Assembly (NCBI GenBank): GCA_937981355.1
Contig: CALJPD010000021.1
Coordinates: forward strand, 1-35,106
Direction: 5' to 3'
DNA length: 35,106 nt
From: an uncultured Candidatus Saccharibacteria bacterium
GTDB lineage: Bacteria > Patescibacteriota > Saccharimonadia > Saccharimonadales > Saccharimonadaceae
The position numbers and the translations under genes were made by a program. Shown in pieces: positions 6,964 to 12,561 of the stretch (position 1 is the first letter of the stretch; each line of letters begins with the position of its first letter). The notes beneath the pieces are model-generated. The model did no database searches, was not told where the DNA came from, and saw only the letters and a program-made list of their open reading frames with translations.

Positions 6964-7143
6964 TTATAGTCTCCCCAATTCGTCTAATATTTTATCTTTG
7001 AATATTTCAACGGCAGCGTACACGAGTGTGATGCTGTCGTCGTCAAATTCTTTAACAAAGGCTGCTGTCTTGGCGTCTACCTCGTCCATGTCAATTTCGA
7101 CACCTTCCACCAGCTCTTGCACTTTATATTTAGTTAGTAACAT
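6964..7143 (-). CDS. Small acidic hypothetical protein
   Basis: A 59-residue helical, acidic protein starting at the ATG at 7143 with AGGGG six bases upstream. Its TAA is followed at once by the ATG of the next gene. It is too short for usual ORF cut-offs, but the ribosome site and tight junction support it. Function unknown. Confidence 0.65.
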   Translation of the reverse strand: MLLTKYKVQELVEGVEIDMDEVDAKTAAFVKEFDDDSITLVYAAVEIFKDKILDELGRL

Positions 7144-7164
7144 TTTTACCCCTCTACTCCTTTT

Positions 7165-7383
7165 TTACTCATCTAACCACTGCCAAAAAGCATAGCATCC
7201 AGCAACTGTAAACGATAGTATTGTTAGCAGCAAGGCAAAATACCAAGCTTCTCGCGGGGACACAATGCCAGCTAATACCCACATACAGACAGCATGCATT
7301 GCCCTTGCTACTATTACTAACATGATTGGCGAGAATAAGACTAGTAACAGCTTTGCTGTGTACTTTACTTTACCTATCGTCAT
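7165..7383 (-). CDS. Small membrane protein, two TM segments
   Basis: A 72-residue protein with two long hydrophobic helices (about 10-38 and 45-66) separated by VSPREAW, with a short acidic C-terminus. It overlaps the preceding gene by 14 bases. One of four small membrane proteins in the leftward genes; position suggests an early host-membrane function, but nothing specific can be read. Confidence 0.6.
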   Translation of the reverse strand: MTIGKVKYTAKLLLVLFSPIMLVIVARAMHAVCMWVLAGIVSPREAWYFALLLTILSFTVAGCYAFWQWLDE

Positions 7384-7588
7384 CCTCGTACTCTTCTATA
7401 TCTATTCCAATACCTAGCGCTTCAGATATTTCATCTTGCGCTACTTGTATTTCGTAAATATCAAACATCTCAGCCCCGTATTTACTTCTAATGAAAGTAA
7501 AGCGTCCGTTTTCGTCTCTACCTGCAAAGTATAGCTTGTCGTTACTTCCATCTGGATTGTAATACAGTACAAAAAGTTCATCATTCAT
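7370..7588 (-). CDS. Small acidic hypothetical protein
   Basis: A 72-residue protein with a beta-like N-terminus (LFVLYYNPDGSNDKLYFAG) and a strongly acidic C-terminus (EEYEDDD). The ATG overlaps the WhiB gene's stop, with AGGTGG about ten bases upstream. Function unknown; strong negative charge is common in phage inhibitors and DNA mimics, but that is speculation here. Confidence 0.6.
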   Translation of the reverse strand: MNDELFVLYYNPDGSNDKLYFAGRDENGRFTFIRSKYGAEMFDIYEIQVAQDEISEALGIGIDIEEYEDDDR

Positions 7589-7844
7589 ACATCGCCACCT
7601 TCGTTGCTAATATGCCCATACGCTCACGTGGTGTAAGCCCGCCTCGCATGCCGTACTCTACATCGCCAGTCATCAGCGCATCTGCTAGGCACTCACTCTT
7701 CACTGGACACTCTGCGCAAATCTTGCGAGCGTCGTTGTAGTTGTTGTACCCGTTATACTCATCAGCATACGCTTTGTTGACCGGAAAAAATGCTTCCGGG
7801 TCTGTCTGTGCGCATAGTGCGCTACCTCGCCATTTCTCACTCAT
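7581..7844 (-). CDS. WhiB-family transcription regulator
   Basis: An 87-residue WhiB-like protein. Four cysteines have the family spacing (C11, C43-x2-C46, C52) and should hold an iron-sulfur cluster, followed by the turn and basic segment GMRGGLTPRER (family consensus G-[VI]-W-G-G; the Trp is Arg here). WhiB proteins bind the primary sigma factor and redirect transcription. I chose the ATG at 7844, eight bases after GGGAG and overlapping the 42-residue gene's stop; an upstream ATG at 7886 lies inside that gene. It is an actinobacterial hallmark and probably reprogrammes host or late promoters. Confidence 0.85.
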   Translation of the reverse strand: MSEKWRGSALCAQTDPEAFFPVNKAYADEYNGYNNYNDARKICAECPVKSECLADALMTGDVEYGMRGGLTPRERMGILATKVAMYE

Positions 7845-7965
7845 CGCTACCGCTCCCGTCTTCGTTGAGTGTGTCAGACAGCTCATTTGCTGTCACTATA
7901 GTAAGATGCGGCGCTGTGCCAGCCATTAGCGAGCTACAGCTTTTAAATGTTTGGTCGTTTGTCAT
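7837..7965 (-). CDS. 42-residue micro-gene upstream of WhiB
   Basis: A short frame with an excellent ribosome site (GGAAGG, five bases before the ATG). Its start overlaps the upstream stop (ATGA), and its stop overlaps the WhiB start by eight bases. The product is soluble, Ser/Thr-rich and ends in an acidic tail (NEDGSGSDE). The coupling suggests it is translated and may set WhiB expression. No family recognised. Confidence 0.6.
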   Translation of the reverse strand: MTNDQTFKSCSSLMAGTAPHLTIVTANELSDTLNEDGSGSDE

Positions 7966-8156
7966 CGTAACCTTCCAATCATAAATATTTTTATATCGTC
8001 GACAAAAGCCGGCGCATTAATGTCACTGTCTTTACCGTCATAAAGAACATCGTTTAGATTCTCAACTGTCCATTTGCGGACAATCTCCATAATCTCGTTT
8101 GCTTTCATGCCGTTGTTGGTTGACTTGTCGAGAACTTCGAGTATTTGCTGTTTCAC
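7962..8156 (-). CDS. Small hypothetical protein
   Basis: A 64-residue helical protein (start KQQILEVLDKSTNNGMK). I chose the GTG at 8156 because it overlaps the upstream stop as GTGA with GGGAG upstream; another GTG two codons earlier is possible. The helix pattern of the first 35 residues could be a small winged-helix half, but this is weak. Part of the early leftward operon. Confidence 0.55.
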   Translation of the reverse strand: MKQQILEVLDKSTNNGMKANEIMEIVRKWTVENLNDVLYDGKDSDINAPAFVDDIKIFMIGRLR

Positions 8157-8365
8157 TCCCACTCTCCCATCTTCTCGCCGTAATCAATTGTTAAATCTAT
8201 AGCTTTTTCAATGTCTGTGATTGCTTCAGCTAGTTGCTTTCGGTAATACTGCGGCCGCGCAAGCTCTTTGATAAGCCAGTCTTGCACTTCGCCAAGCAGC
8301 GCTACTGCCTGGTCTACAGTCTTTACGCTGTCTTGGCCATCATTGCTTTTTAAATCTTCAAGCAC
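8153..8365 (-). CDS. Small coiled-coil hypothetical protein
   Basis: A 70-residue, mostly helical acidic protein. The start is a GTG at 8365 with AAAGGA six to seven bases upstream, overlapping the preceding gene by eight bases. It ends with GEWE and overlaps the next gene. No family recognised. Confidence 0.6.
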   Translation of the reverse strand: MLEDLKSNDGQDSVKTVDQAVALLGEVQDWLIKELARPQYYRKQLAEAITDIEKAIDLTIDYGEKMGEWE

Positions 8366-8522
8366 TTTTGATCCTTTCTACGTTTGTTATTCGGTATGAG
8401 AAAATCATACCTTTTTGTTGTTCAAGCTTTTTGAGCGCCTCGCGAGCGCCTTCCGCTTCAGTCACAAACTCCCGTGGCTTTTCGCGCTGGCGCTGGCGAA
8501 ACATGATTGTGTATTTGTACAT
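8358..8522 (-). CDS. 54-residue basic hypothetical protein
   Basis: A short frame beginning with a TAATG overlap and ending with an eight-base overlap into the next gene. The product starts MYKYTIMFRQRQREK, has a helical KKLEQQKG middle and a beta-like end. It fits a small DNA- or RNA-binding protein, but there is no recognised family. It is supported by junctions on both sides. Confidence 0.6.
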   Translation of the reverse strand: MYKYTIMFRQRQREKPREFVTEAEGAREALKKLEQQKGMIFSYRITNVERIKSA

Positions 8523-8965
8523 TACATCTTCACTTGCTTAGTGATGGCGCTGCGTACACCACCTGTGTATTGCTTTGCCTGCACGCTGTCGAGCCGGCGG
8601 TTGATAGCATCCACAATAGCTTCACGGTCGCTAATCTCTGCTAGCATCTGGTCTTTGTAGGCCTGTAGTTCCTCTTCAGGCAGCCCATCTACAACCTCTT
8701 GCATTTCAAACATTGCGTCTTGGATAGGTTCAGCCTCTGGCTTTTGCCAGTCGTGTGGCTCTACCGTGTTACCTTTGAATGTGTCGCGTGGCAATGCCAG
8801 CTGGTCTACCATCATGTCATTGCCTTGCCCAATGTGTTTTTTGTACTCGCTCATACTCTCCTCTGTTTGGTGTTTACAATGTCCGCGCAAGTGATCACTT
8901 AACGTGTCGAACTGCGCCCATTTGTCGTTAGTTTCTTGGTTCAGTTTTGGTGTGTTGTAGTTCAT
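8522..8965 (-). CDS. Hypothetical early protein
   Basis: A 147-residue acidic protein with AAAGGCG before the ATG. The first 50 residues contain His/Cys (HLRGHCKH) that could bind metal, although spacing does not match a known finger. The C-terminal half (about 80-135) is helical and probably coiled-coil. Function unknown. A second group of early genes starts here after a ten-base gap. Confidence 0.6.
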   Translation of the reverse strand: MNYNTPKLNQETNDKWAQFDTLSDHLRGHCKHQTEESMSEYKKHIGQGNDMMVDQLALPRDTFKGNTVEPHDWQKPEAEPIQDAMFEMQEVVDGLPEEELQAYKDQMLAEISDREAIVDAINRRLDSVQAKQYTGGVRSAITKQVKM

Positions 8966-8976
8966 TATTCGCCTTT

Positions 8977-9189
8977 CTATTTCTTTGTTTCAAGTTCTTC
9001 AACTGCCAACGAAAGCATGTTTCGTGCTTTATCGATATGATCGATAGCGTCCGATACATACTTGTTGGAGCTTTCGCCGTGTAGCTTATCATCTATAAGC
9101 TCCAGTGCCTCTGCCATGTAGTATAGCTGCTCTCTGTAGACTTTGAGTTTTATCCTAATCTTTGCCTTATTTGCTTTGTTCGATGCCAC
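8977..9189 (-). CDS. Small helical hypothetical protein
   Basis: A 70-residue protein: basic N-terminus (SNKANKAKIRIKLK), then two acidic helices. The start is a GTG at 9189, seven bases after GGAG and inside the end of the upstream gene; longer in-frame readings to 9381 would overlap that gene entirely and are rejected. No family recognised. Confidence 0.6.
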   Translation of the reverse strand: MASNKANKAKIRIKLKVYREQLYYMAEALELIDDKLHGESSNKYVSDAIDHIDKARNMLSLAVEELETKK

Positions 9190-9466
9190 GGTTAATCTCC
9201 AGTGCTCGCTCGTGTACTTTGCGCTTGTACTCCTCTTTATCGAGCCGCATAGCTTCCTTGATGGCGTCAAATTCAATTTGGGCCTTCTCTTTCTCTGCCT
9301 TTCGCTTCTCGCGCCAAGCTGCGTACTTCGGGTTGTGCGCTGCAATATGGTCTGAAACCGTCTTGCCGGCGTACCCAACAATAAATAGCGCTACACCGAT
9401 AATCAGCAACGGCCAAGTGATCATTGGCAGAAATAAAAGCAGTAAGATAACAACTAACAACGGCAT
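9167..9466 (-). CDS. TM plus coiled-coil protein
   Basis: A 99-residue protein with a hydrophobic N-terminus (residues 2-34, one or two helices) and a highly charged coiled coil (about 50-95) that should lie in the cytoplasm. It is the second gene of the early operon. Its stop overlaps the next start. It could hold a phage or host factor at the membrane; function unknown. Confidence 0.6.
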   Translation of the reverse strand: MPLLVVILLLLFLPMITWPLLIIGVALFIVGYAGKTVSDHIAAHNPKYAAWREKRKAEKEKAQIEFDAIKEAMRLDKEEYKRKVHERALEINRGIEQSK

Positions 9467-9467
9467 A

Positions 9468-9665
9468 TTATCGTACCACCTTACTTGCTAGTCTGTTGTT
9501 TACGTCGCACTCACAGAATAGCCAAACATTGAATGATGCGGCCGCGATGAAAAACACAGCCAAAATGTTAAATTGTATGATTGCCATGTAGGCTAGCGTA
9601 AGTGACGCTGCACACCCGACTACAGCAGCAATTTTGCCGATAGTCGCAATTACTTTAGTTTCCAT
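9468..9665 (-). CDS. Small membrane protein, first early gene
   Basis: A 65-residue protein with two hydrophobic helices (about 7-30 and 33-50) and a short CECDVNNR tail. GAAAGGA lies upstream of the ATG, about 95 bases from the operator-type promoter at 9759-9787. As the first product of the long leftward operon it is probably made early after entry and may act on the host membrane. No family recognised. Confidence 0.6.
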   Translation of the reverse strand: METKVIATIGKIAAVVGCAASLTLAYMAIIQFNILAVFFIAAASFNVWLFCECDVNNRLASKVVR

Positions 9666-9758
9666 AATTACTTTATCCTTTCTTTTAAAAGTTGTTTTTA
9701 AACCTGATTGTTAAGTTGCAAAGTTCGTCTTGCTCTCGCCCCGTTTGCTTATGTACTT

Positions 9759-9787
9759 ATCATAGCGCAACGTCGTGCATAATGCAA
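9759..9787 (-). promoter_or_regulatory. Promoter with operator in spacer (site C)
   Basis: Minus strand: TTGCAT (9787-9782), 17-base spacer, TATGAT (9764-9759). The spacer opens with the full element TATGCACGACGTT. It should drive the long operon from 9665 down to 5705. Confidence 0.85.
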
Positions 9788-9837
9788 TAAAAAATACCGA
9801 CTTTTTGCCGGTATTTTTCTATAGGCTGTGGAAAACT
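9772..9837. repeat. Duplicated promoter/terminator cassette, copy 2
   Basis: Counterpart of 4309-4376: operator, -35, hairpin and CTGTGGAAAACT in the same order over 66 bases, followed directly by the stop codon of the upstream leftward gene in both places. Confidence 0.8.
9792..9816 (-). terminator. Terminator after the GH16-like gene
   Basis: Minus strand AAATACCG (9816-9809) pairs with CGGTATTT (9799-9792), followed by a T-rich run. It separates the 9839-10675 gene from the early promoter. Confidence 0.8.
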
Positions 9838-9838
9838 T

Positions 9839-10675
9839 TTAGCCTTGGATGAGGCGCATCTTTTTACCTCTGATGGTATTGCCAACCTCCTCCTCTTCCT
9901 CTGCGCCTTGCACAAAGACGCGGACATAGTCCACTTTCATCTCTTGAGGTAGCATCTCCGCTAGGCCAGCGATCCAAGGCCCGCGAAACTCTAGGCCAAT
10001 GTGCGGCTGCCATTCAATGTCAAATGGTTTGACACCTGTCATGATTTGGCCATTGATAGTCTCACCTGCTACGATTTTTTCCAGAACAACCTCACCGTCG
10101 TAGATAAATTTGATACGATCCTCTTCAATCGAGAAGGCATACGTGTGAAAGCTGTCTACGCCAATAATCTGCTTTTTAAATGTGCCAGTAATAAAGCTAC
10201 CGCGAGCTGTACCGCCACAAACGTACTCACAAGCAATAAAACTACCGTCATCTTGTGGTGATGAGGTAATAGTAACTTCCATACGCTTTAGCCAGCTGTT
10301 ATATTCTGTCGGAATAGTCGGCACAAGTTTGAATGTCGAGGACATCCACCGGGACTTGGTCGGCAGCGCCATGCGCGCTTCAAAGTACAAGACGCCTGAA
10401 AACTTTTTGACGCTTTGGATGGCGGCAGAGAAAAATTCGTAGGCTGTGCCATTGACCACCCTGCCAGCGTCTCGTGTCGCTTTAAAGACTACTGAACCGC
10501 CTTCAATACGCCCGTTAGTGTTAAAGTCCATATACGACTTGCGCTGCGTTACAATCTCGCCGCCTTCGATTGGTTGCCATTTTGATCTGTCTAATGTTGG
10601 TGCTTTAAATTCATCGTTAAATACGGGAGTGTACCCGTTTGTTTTCCAGTTAAAAGCTCCGTCTGGTATGTCCAT
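9839..10675 (-). CDS. GH16-like beta-sandwich protein, degenerate active site
   Basis: A 278-residue protein with the fold pattern of family 16 glycoside hydrolases: FNDEF near residue 20, FSGVLYFEARMALP (92-105), FHTYAFSIEEDRIKFIYDGEVV (about 175-196) and a closing KVDYVRVFVQ strand. The family's ExDxxE catalytic motif reads E133-V-T-I-T-S138, so the Asp and second Glu are missing. It probably binds a host glycan without cutting it. GGAAAG lies before the ATG. No signal peptide is seen. It lies between two terminators with no operator-type promoter; the upstream 60 bases are AT-rich. Confidence 0.7.
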   Translation of the reverse strand: MDIPDGAFNWKTNGYTPVFNDEFKAPTLDRSKWQPIEGGEIVTQRKSYMDFNTNGRIEGGSVVFKATRDAGRVVNGTAYEFFSAAIQSVKKFSGVLYFEARMALPTKSRWMSSTFKLVPTIPTEYNSWLKRMEVTITSSPQDDGSFIACEYVCGGTARGSFITGTFKKQIIGVDSFHTYAFSIEEDRIKFIYDGEVVLEKIVAGETINGQIMTGVKPFDIEWQPHIGLEFRGPWIAGLAEMLPQEMKVDYVRVFVQGAEEEEEVGNTIRGKKMRLIQG

Positions 10676-10746
10676 TTCGTTACTTTCCTTATTAAATTAT
10701 AAAATTATTAAATAATACCATACTCATATAATAACCGAACCAATAT

Positions 10747-10779
10747 AAAACAGCCACCCTCGCATAGTGGCTGTTTTTT
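10747..10779. terminator. Bidirectional terminator
   Basis: ACAGCCAC (10750-10757) pairs with GTGGCTGT (10767-10774), with A and T runs on both flanks. It ends the lysozyme gene reading leftward and could also stop rightward transcription. Confidence 0.85.
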
Positions 10780-10793
10780 GTTTGTCGGGCTGT

Positions 10794-11498
10794 TTACTTG
10801 CCCAGCGCCTCGTATACCTGTTTGGCATACACTGCACGGTTACCCTCGAGCCCGTAGCGCTCCCACTGCTTAAATCCGAGCAGGAGGCCTTGCGGCGTTT
10901 CGTTAGGATCACGCAAGCGGCCTGCTAGGCTTGGATACCCACCCTTTGCGGCGTCCCGTGGCATTTCTACGTTTACAGCCCATATGAGCTGCTCACGTAA
11001 GCCACAAGGCATATCTACGCGCCTACCAGGATGCCATTGCGCCAAACCGTCGGCTACTCCGCCGTCGCCTCGTACACCACACGGTGTTACGTAGCTTTCA
11101 GCGATAAAGTTACCGACAAGGTAGGCCGCGCCCATCTTGGTGAGTCCTAGCTCGCGTAGGATGGCCAATGTCTCATTGATACGAGATACTGGAACTTTGG
11201 CGTGCGGCGACACCGACACTGTCCATGCTCGCGCCTCAGCTTCCGCTGCTAGCTTGGCTTGTAATACTGCTTGCTCTTTAGCCTGGTTTTCTGCGTCAAT
11301 CTTGGCTTTAGCCTCTATTTGTTGGCGCGTCTCCACTCCAAGCTTCTCGAGTCGCTTGGCTACCTGGCCTTGCTGCTCTTTGCTTTCTGGCGTAGCTTCG
11401 TACTTTGTCGATGCTGCCGATTTGTTGATGTGAGGTACTGCCATTAAGGCTAAAAGTATTGCTATGATTCCGGTTAGGGCTTTCACTCCGTCCGTCAT
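10794..11498 (-). CDS. Membrane-anchored phage tail-lysozyme-like hydrolase
   Basis: A 234-residue protein. A hydrophobic segment (6-21) acts as signal anchor, a charged coiled coil follows (about 38-92), then a lysozyme-type domain (about 105-234) matching the phage tail lysozyme family: GNFIAES with catalytic Glu134, and GLAQWHPGRR (151-160). It should cut peptidoglycan from the outer face of the membrane. I chose the ATG at 11498, preceded by AGGTGG; an ATG at 11522 has no ribosome site. It follows a 2-TM protein under an operator-type promoter, far from the CHAP lysin, so it may serve early envelope functions or a second lysis system. Confidence 0.75.
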   Translation of the reverse strand: MTDGVKALTGIIAILLALMAVPHINKSAASTKYEATPESKEQQGQVAKRLEKLGVETRQQIEAKAKIDAENQAKEQAVLQAKLAAEAEARAWTVSVSPHAKVPVSRINETLAILRELGLTKMGAAYLVGNFIAESYVTPCGVRGDGGVADGLAQWHPGRRVDMPCGLREQLIWAVNVEMPRDAAKGGYPSLAGRLRDPNETPQGLLLGFKQWERYGLEGNRAVYAKQVYEALGK

Positions 11499-11538
11499 CC
11501 TTTCCCACCTAATATTACTCATACGCGGCACTAGGTGA

Positions 11539-11757
11539 TTATTTTTGTGCCTTCCATAGCATAGCAGCTGTTTGGAAGGCTGCAACAGCGCCCAAGAATG
11601 TAGCGGCATATACCATGAATTTAGGAACTGGCACAAACCATACTGCAATACCAAGTGCGAGGCGGGCTACCAAGTCGAGGATGGTAAGGCCCTTTGCAAA
11701 TGGTTTTGTAACCTTATTAATAATATTTGTGTTTGTTGTGTTAGTGTTTTTAGCCAT
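11539..11757 (-). CDS. Two-TM holin-like protein
   Basis: A 72-residue protein with a polar N-terminus (NTNTTNTNIIN), two hydrophobic helices (about 25-43 and 47-67) and a short basic tail. GAAAGGA lies upstream. It pairs with the lysozyme gene 40 bases downstream and resembles small phage holins, but an immunity or membrane-anchor role is also possible. The operator-type promoter at 11794-11822 drives it, so it belongs to the same regulon as the early genes. Confidence 0.55.
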   Translation of the reverse strand: MAKNTNTTNTNIINKVTKPFAKGLTILDLVARLALGIAVWFVPVPKFMVYAATFLGAVAAFQTAAMLWKAQK

Positions 11758-11793
11758 TGATTTTGTCCTTTCTTTTAATCTTTAGCTGGTCTT

Positions 11794-11822
11794 ATAGTAG
11801 CATGCACGACGTTGAGAGTCAA
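11794..11822 (-). promoter_or_regulatory. Promoter with operator in spacer (site D)
   Basis: Minus strand: TTGACT (11822-11817), 17-base spacer, TACTAT (11799-11794). The spacer reads CTC-AACGTCGTGCAT-GC, so the element is reversed relative to sites A-C. It drives the holin-like/lysozyme pair and lies 27 bases from the first iteron. Confidence 0.85.
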
Positions 11823-11848
11823 TAGATTTTTAAAAGATTTTTTTGGAA

Positions 11849-11936
11849 GTATGCGCACACGTGCGTATGGGTATGCGCGCTGATGCGTAGGGGTATGCGC
11901 ACACGTGCGTAGGGGTATGCGCAAATTTGCGTAGGT
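11849..11936. repeat. Four 22-bp iterons (origin)
   Basis: Four tandem, gap-free 22-base units at 11849, 11871, 11893 and 11915. Each starts GTATGCGC and ends TGCGTAKGK. Each contains a dyad (for example CGCAAATTTGCG in unit 4, CGCACACGTGCG in units 1 and 3). Perfect phasing and position upstream of the replication gene point to initiator binding sites. Confidence 0.85.
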
Positions 11937-11985
11937 ATATATATAGACAACATAAATAAATAACATAAATTAATAACATAACACT
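11937..11985. other. AT-rich unwinding region with 13-mer repeats
   Basis: Nearly pure A/T sequence next to the iterons, with two tandem 13-mers beginning AACATAAAT (11949-11961, 11962-11974) and a partial third at 11975. This is the layout of a DNA unwinding element as in bacterial and plasmid origins. Confidence 0.7.
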
Positions 11986-12010
11986 GACGCGCTCGCTTTG
12001 CTCGCTTGTC

Positions 12011-12024
12011 CGCGGCAAGCCGCG
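12011..12024. other. GC-rich perfect hairpin beside origin
   Basis: CGCGGC-AA-GCCGCG, preceded by the direct repeat GCTCGCTT at 11991 and 12000. GC-rich sequence here contrasts with the adjacent AT-rich region. It may be a single-strand initiation or protein site; no T-run follows, so it is not a terminator. Confidence 0.4.
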
Positions 12025-12082
12025 TGGCGAAAATGGACGGTTTAGATGGCAAAAAAACAGCTAATAAAATGGCAAAAATCTA

Positions 12083-12111
12083 TTGCTATTTAAGCCGACT
12101 TGGTGTATTAT
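12083..12111 (+). promoter_or_regulatory. Promoter of replication operon
   Basis: TTGCTA (12083-12088), 17-base spacer, TATTAT (12106-12111). It has no operator element in the spacer, unlike the early promoters. The expected start near 12118 gives a leader of about 100 bases before the 12218 gene. Confidence 0.55.
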
Positions 12112-12133
12112 TAGAAGTACAGGAGCGAACCAA

Positions 12134-12185
12134 CGATAACGAAATTATCGAGGATCACCCCCGAGCTTCTCCTGTGCTCGGGGGT
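12134..12185 (+). promoter_or_regulatory. Two-hairpin leader of replication operon
   Basis: CGATAA (12134-12139) pairs with TTATCG (12145-12150), followed by a ten-base perfect stem ACCCCCGAGC (12157-12166) with GCTCGGGGGT (12176-12185). There is no T-run after the second stem, so it looks like a folded leader, RNA-protein site or replication hairpin rather than a terminator. Confidence 0.5.
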
Positions 12186-12217
12186 CGCGTCCTCGGGACG
12201 TGAAGGGAAACGGAAAC

Positions 12218-12559
12218 ATGAAATTGAAAGAGTGGTACAAGGAAGAACCAGAGAGAGTAATTGCTATACTTTTTCTAGAGTCTGGTGTTGCAAAGAGATG
12301 GGAGAGCGCACTTTTAGCAGCTGATGTATACCTATATGTGCGTGAAAAAACAGAGACTGTATATTTCTTTAATGTGAGTGGTGCTTTCGTATCCGTAACA
12401 GAGATTGCAGAAGGCATTAAAGCTAGTGAAAAGCAGGTAAAATATGCAATTTCAAATATGAAAAAACACGACGTTATTAAGTATGTAAGAAACGGCAAAG
12501 TTATTCCATACTATGAAGCTGTTGATCCAGAAAAATTTATAGAGAGGTTTAAAGACTGA
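12218..12559 (+). CDS. Small winged-helix DNA-binding protein
   Basis: A 113-residue protein. Residues about 55-100 form a winged-helix pattern (VTEIAEGIKASEKQVKYAISNMKKHDVIKYVRNGK), preceded by a helical N-terminus. The ATG at 12218 follows an AAGGGAAACGGAA region; a GTG six codons earlier is less likely. It is the first gene of the replication operon, beside the iterons, so it may regulate rep or act as an accessory initiator. Its coding sequence includes CACGACGTT (12468-12476), part of the phage operator, which may be chance. Confidence 0.65.
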   Translation: MKLKEWYKEEPERVIAILFLESGVAKRWESALLAADVYLYVREKTETVYFFNVSGAFVSVTEIAEGIKASEKQVKYAISNMKKHDVIKYVRNGKVIPYYEAVDPEKFIERFKD

Positions 12560-12561
12560 CG

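Noticed and set aside
8977..9381. 134-codon reading of the small helical gene
   Set aside because: The extra N-terminus lies wholly inside the upstream TM/coiled-coil gene; the GTG at 9189 has a good ribosome site.
11849..11936. CRISPR-like array
   Set aside because: The 22-base units are contiguous with no spacers; they are iterons.
11775..12052. Reading frames on the minus strand rich in Tyr, Pro, Arg and Ala
   Set aside because: They are translations of the 22-bp iterons and AT-rich repeats, without ribosome sites.
12033..12203. A 57-codon frame on the plus strand before the winged-helix gene
   Set aside because: It has a poor ribosome site and contains the best rep promoter and both leader hairpins; its last codons are simply the GC-rich stem.
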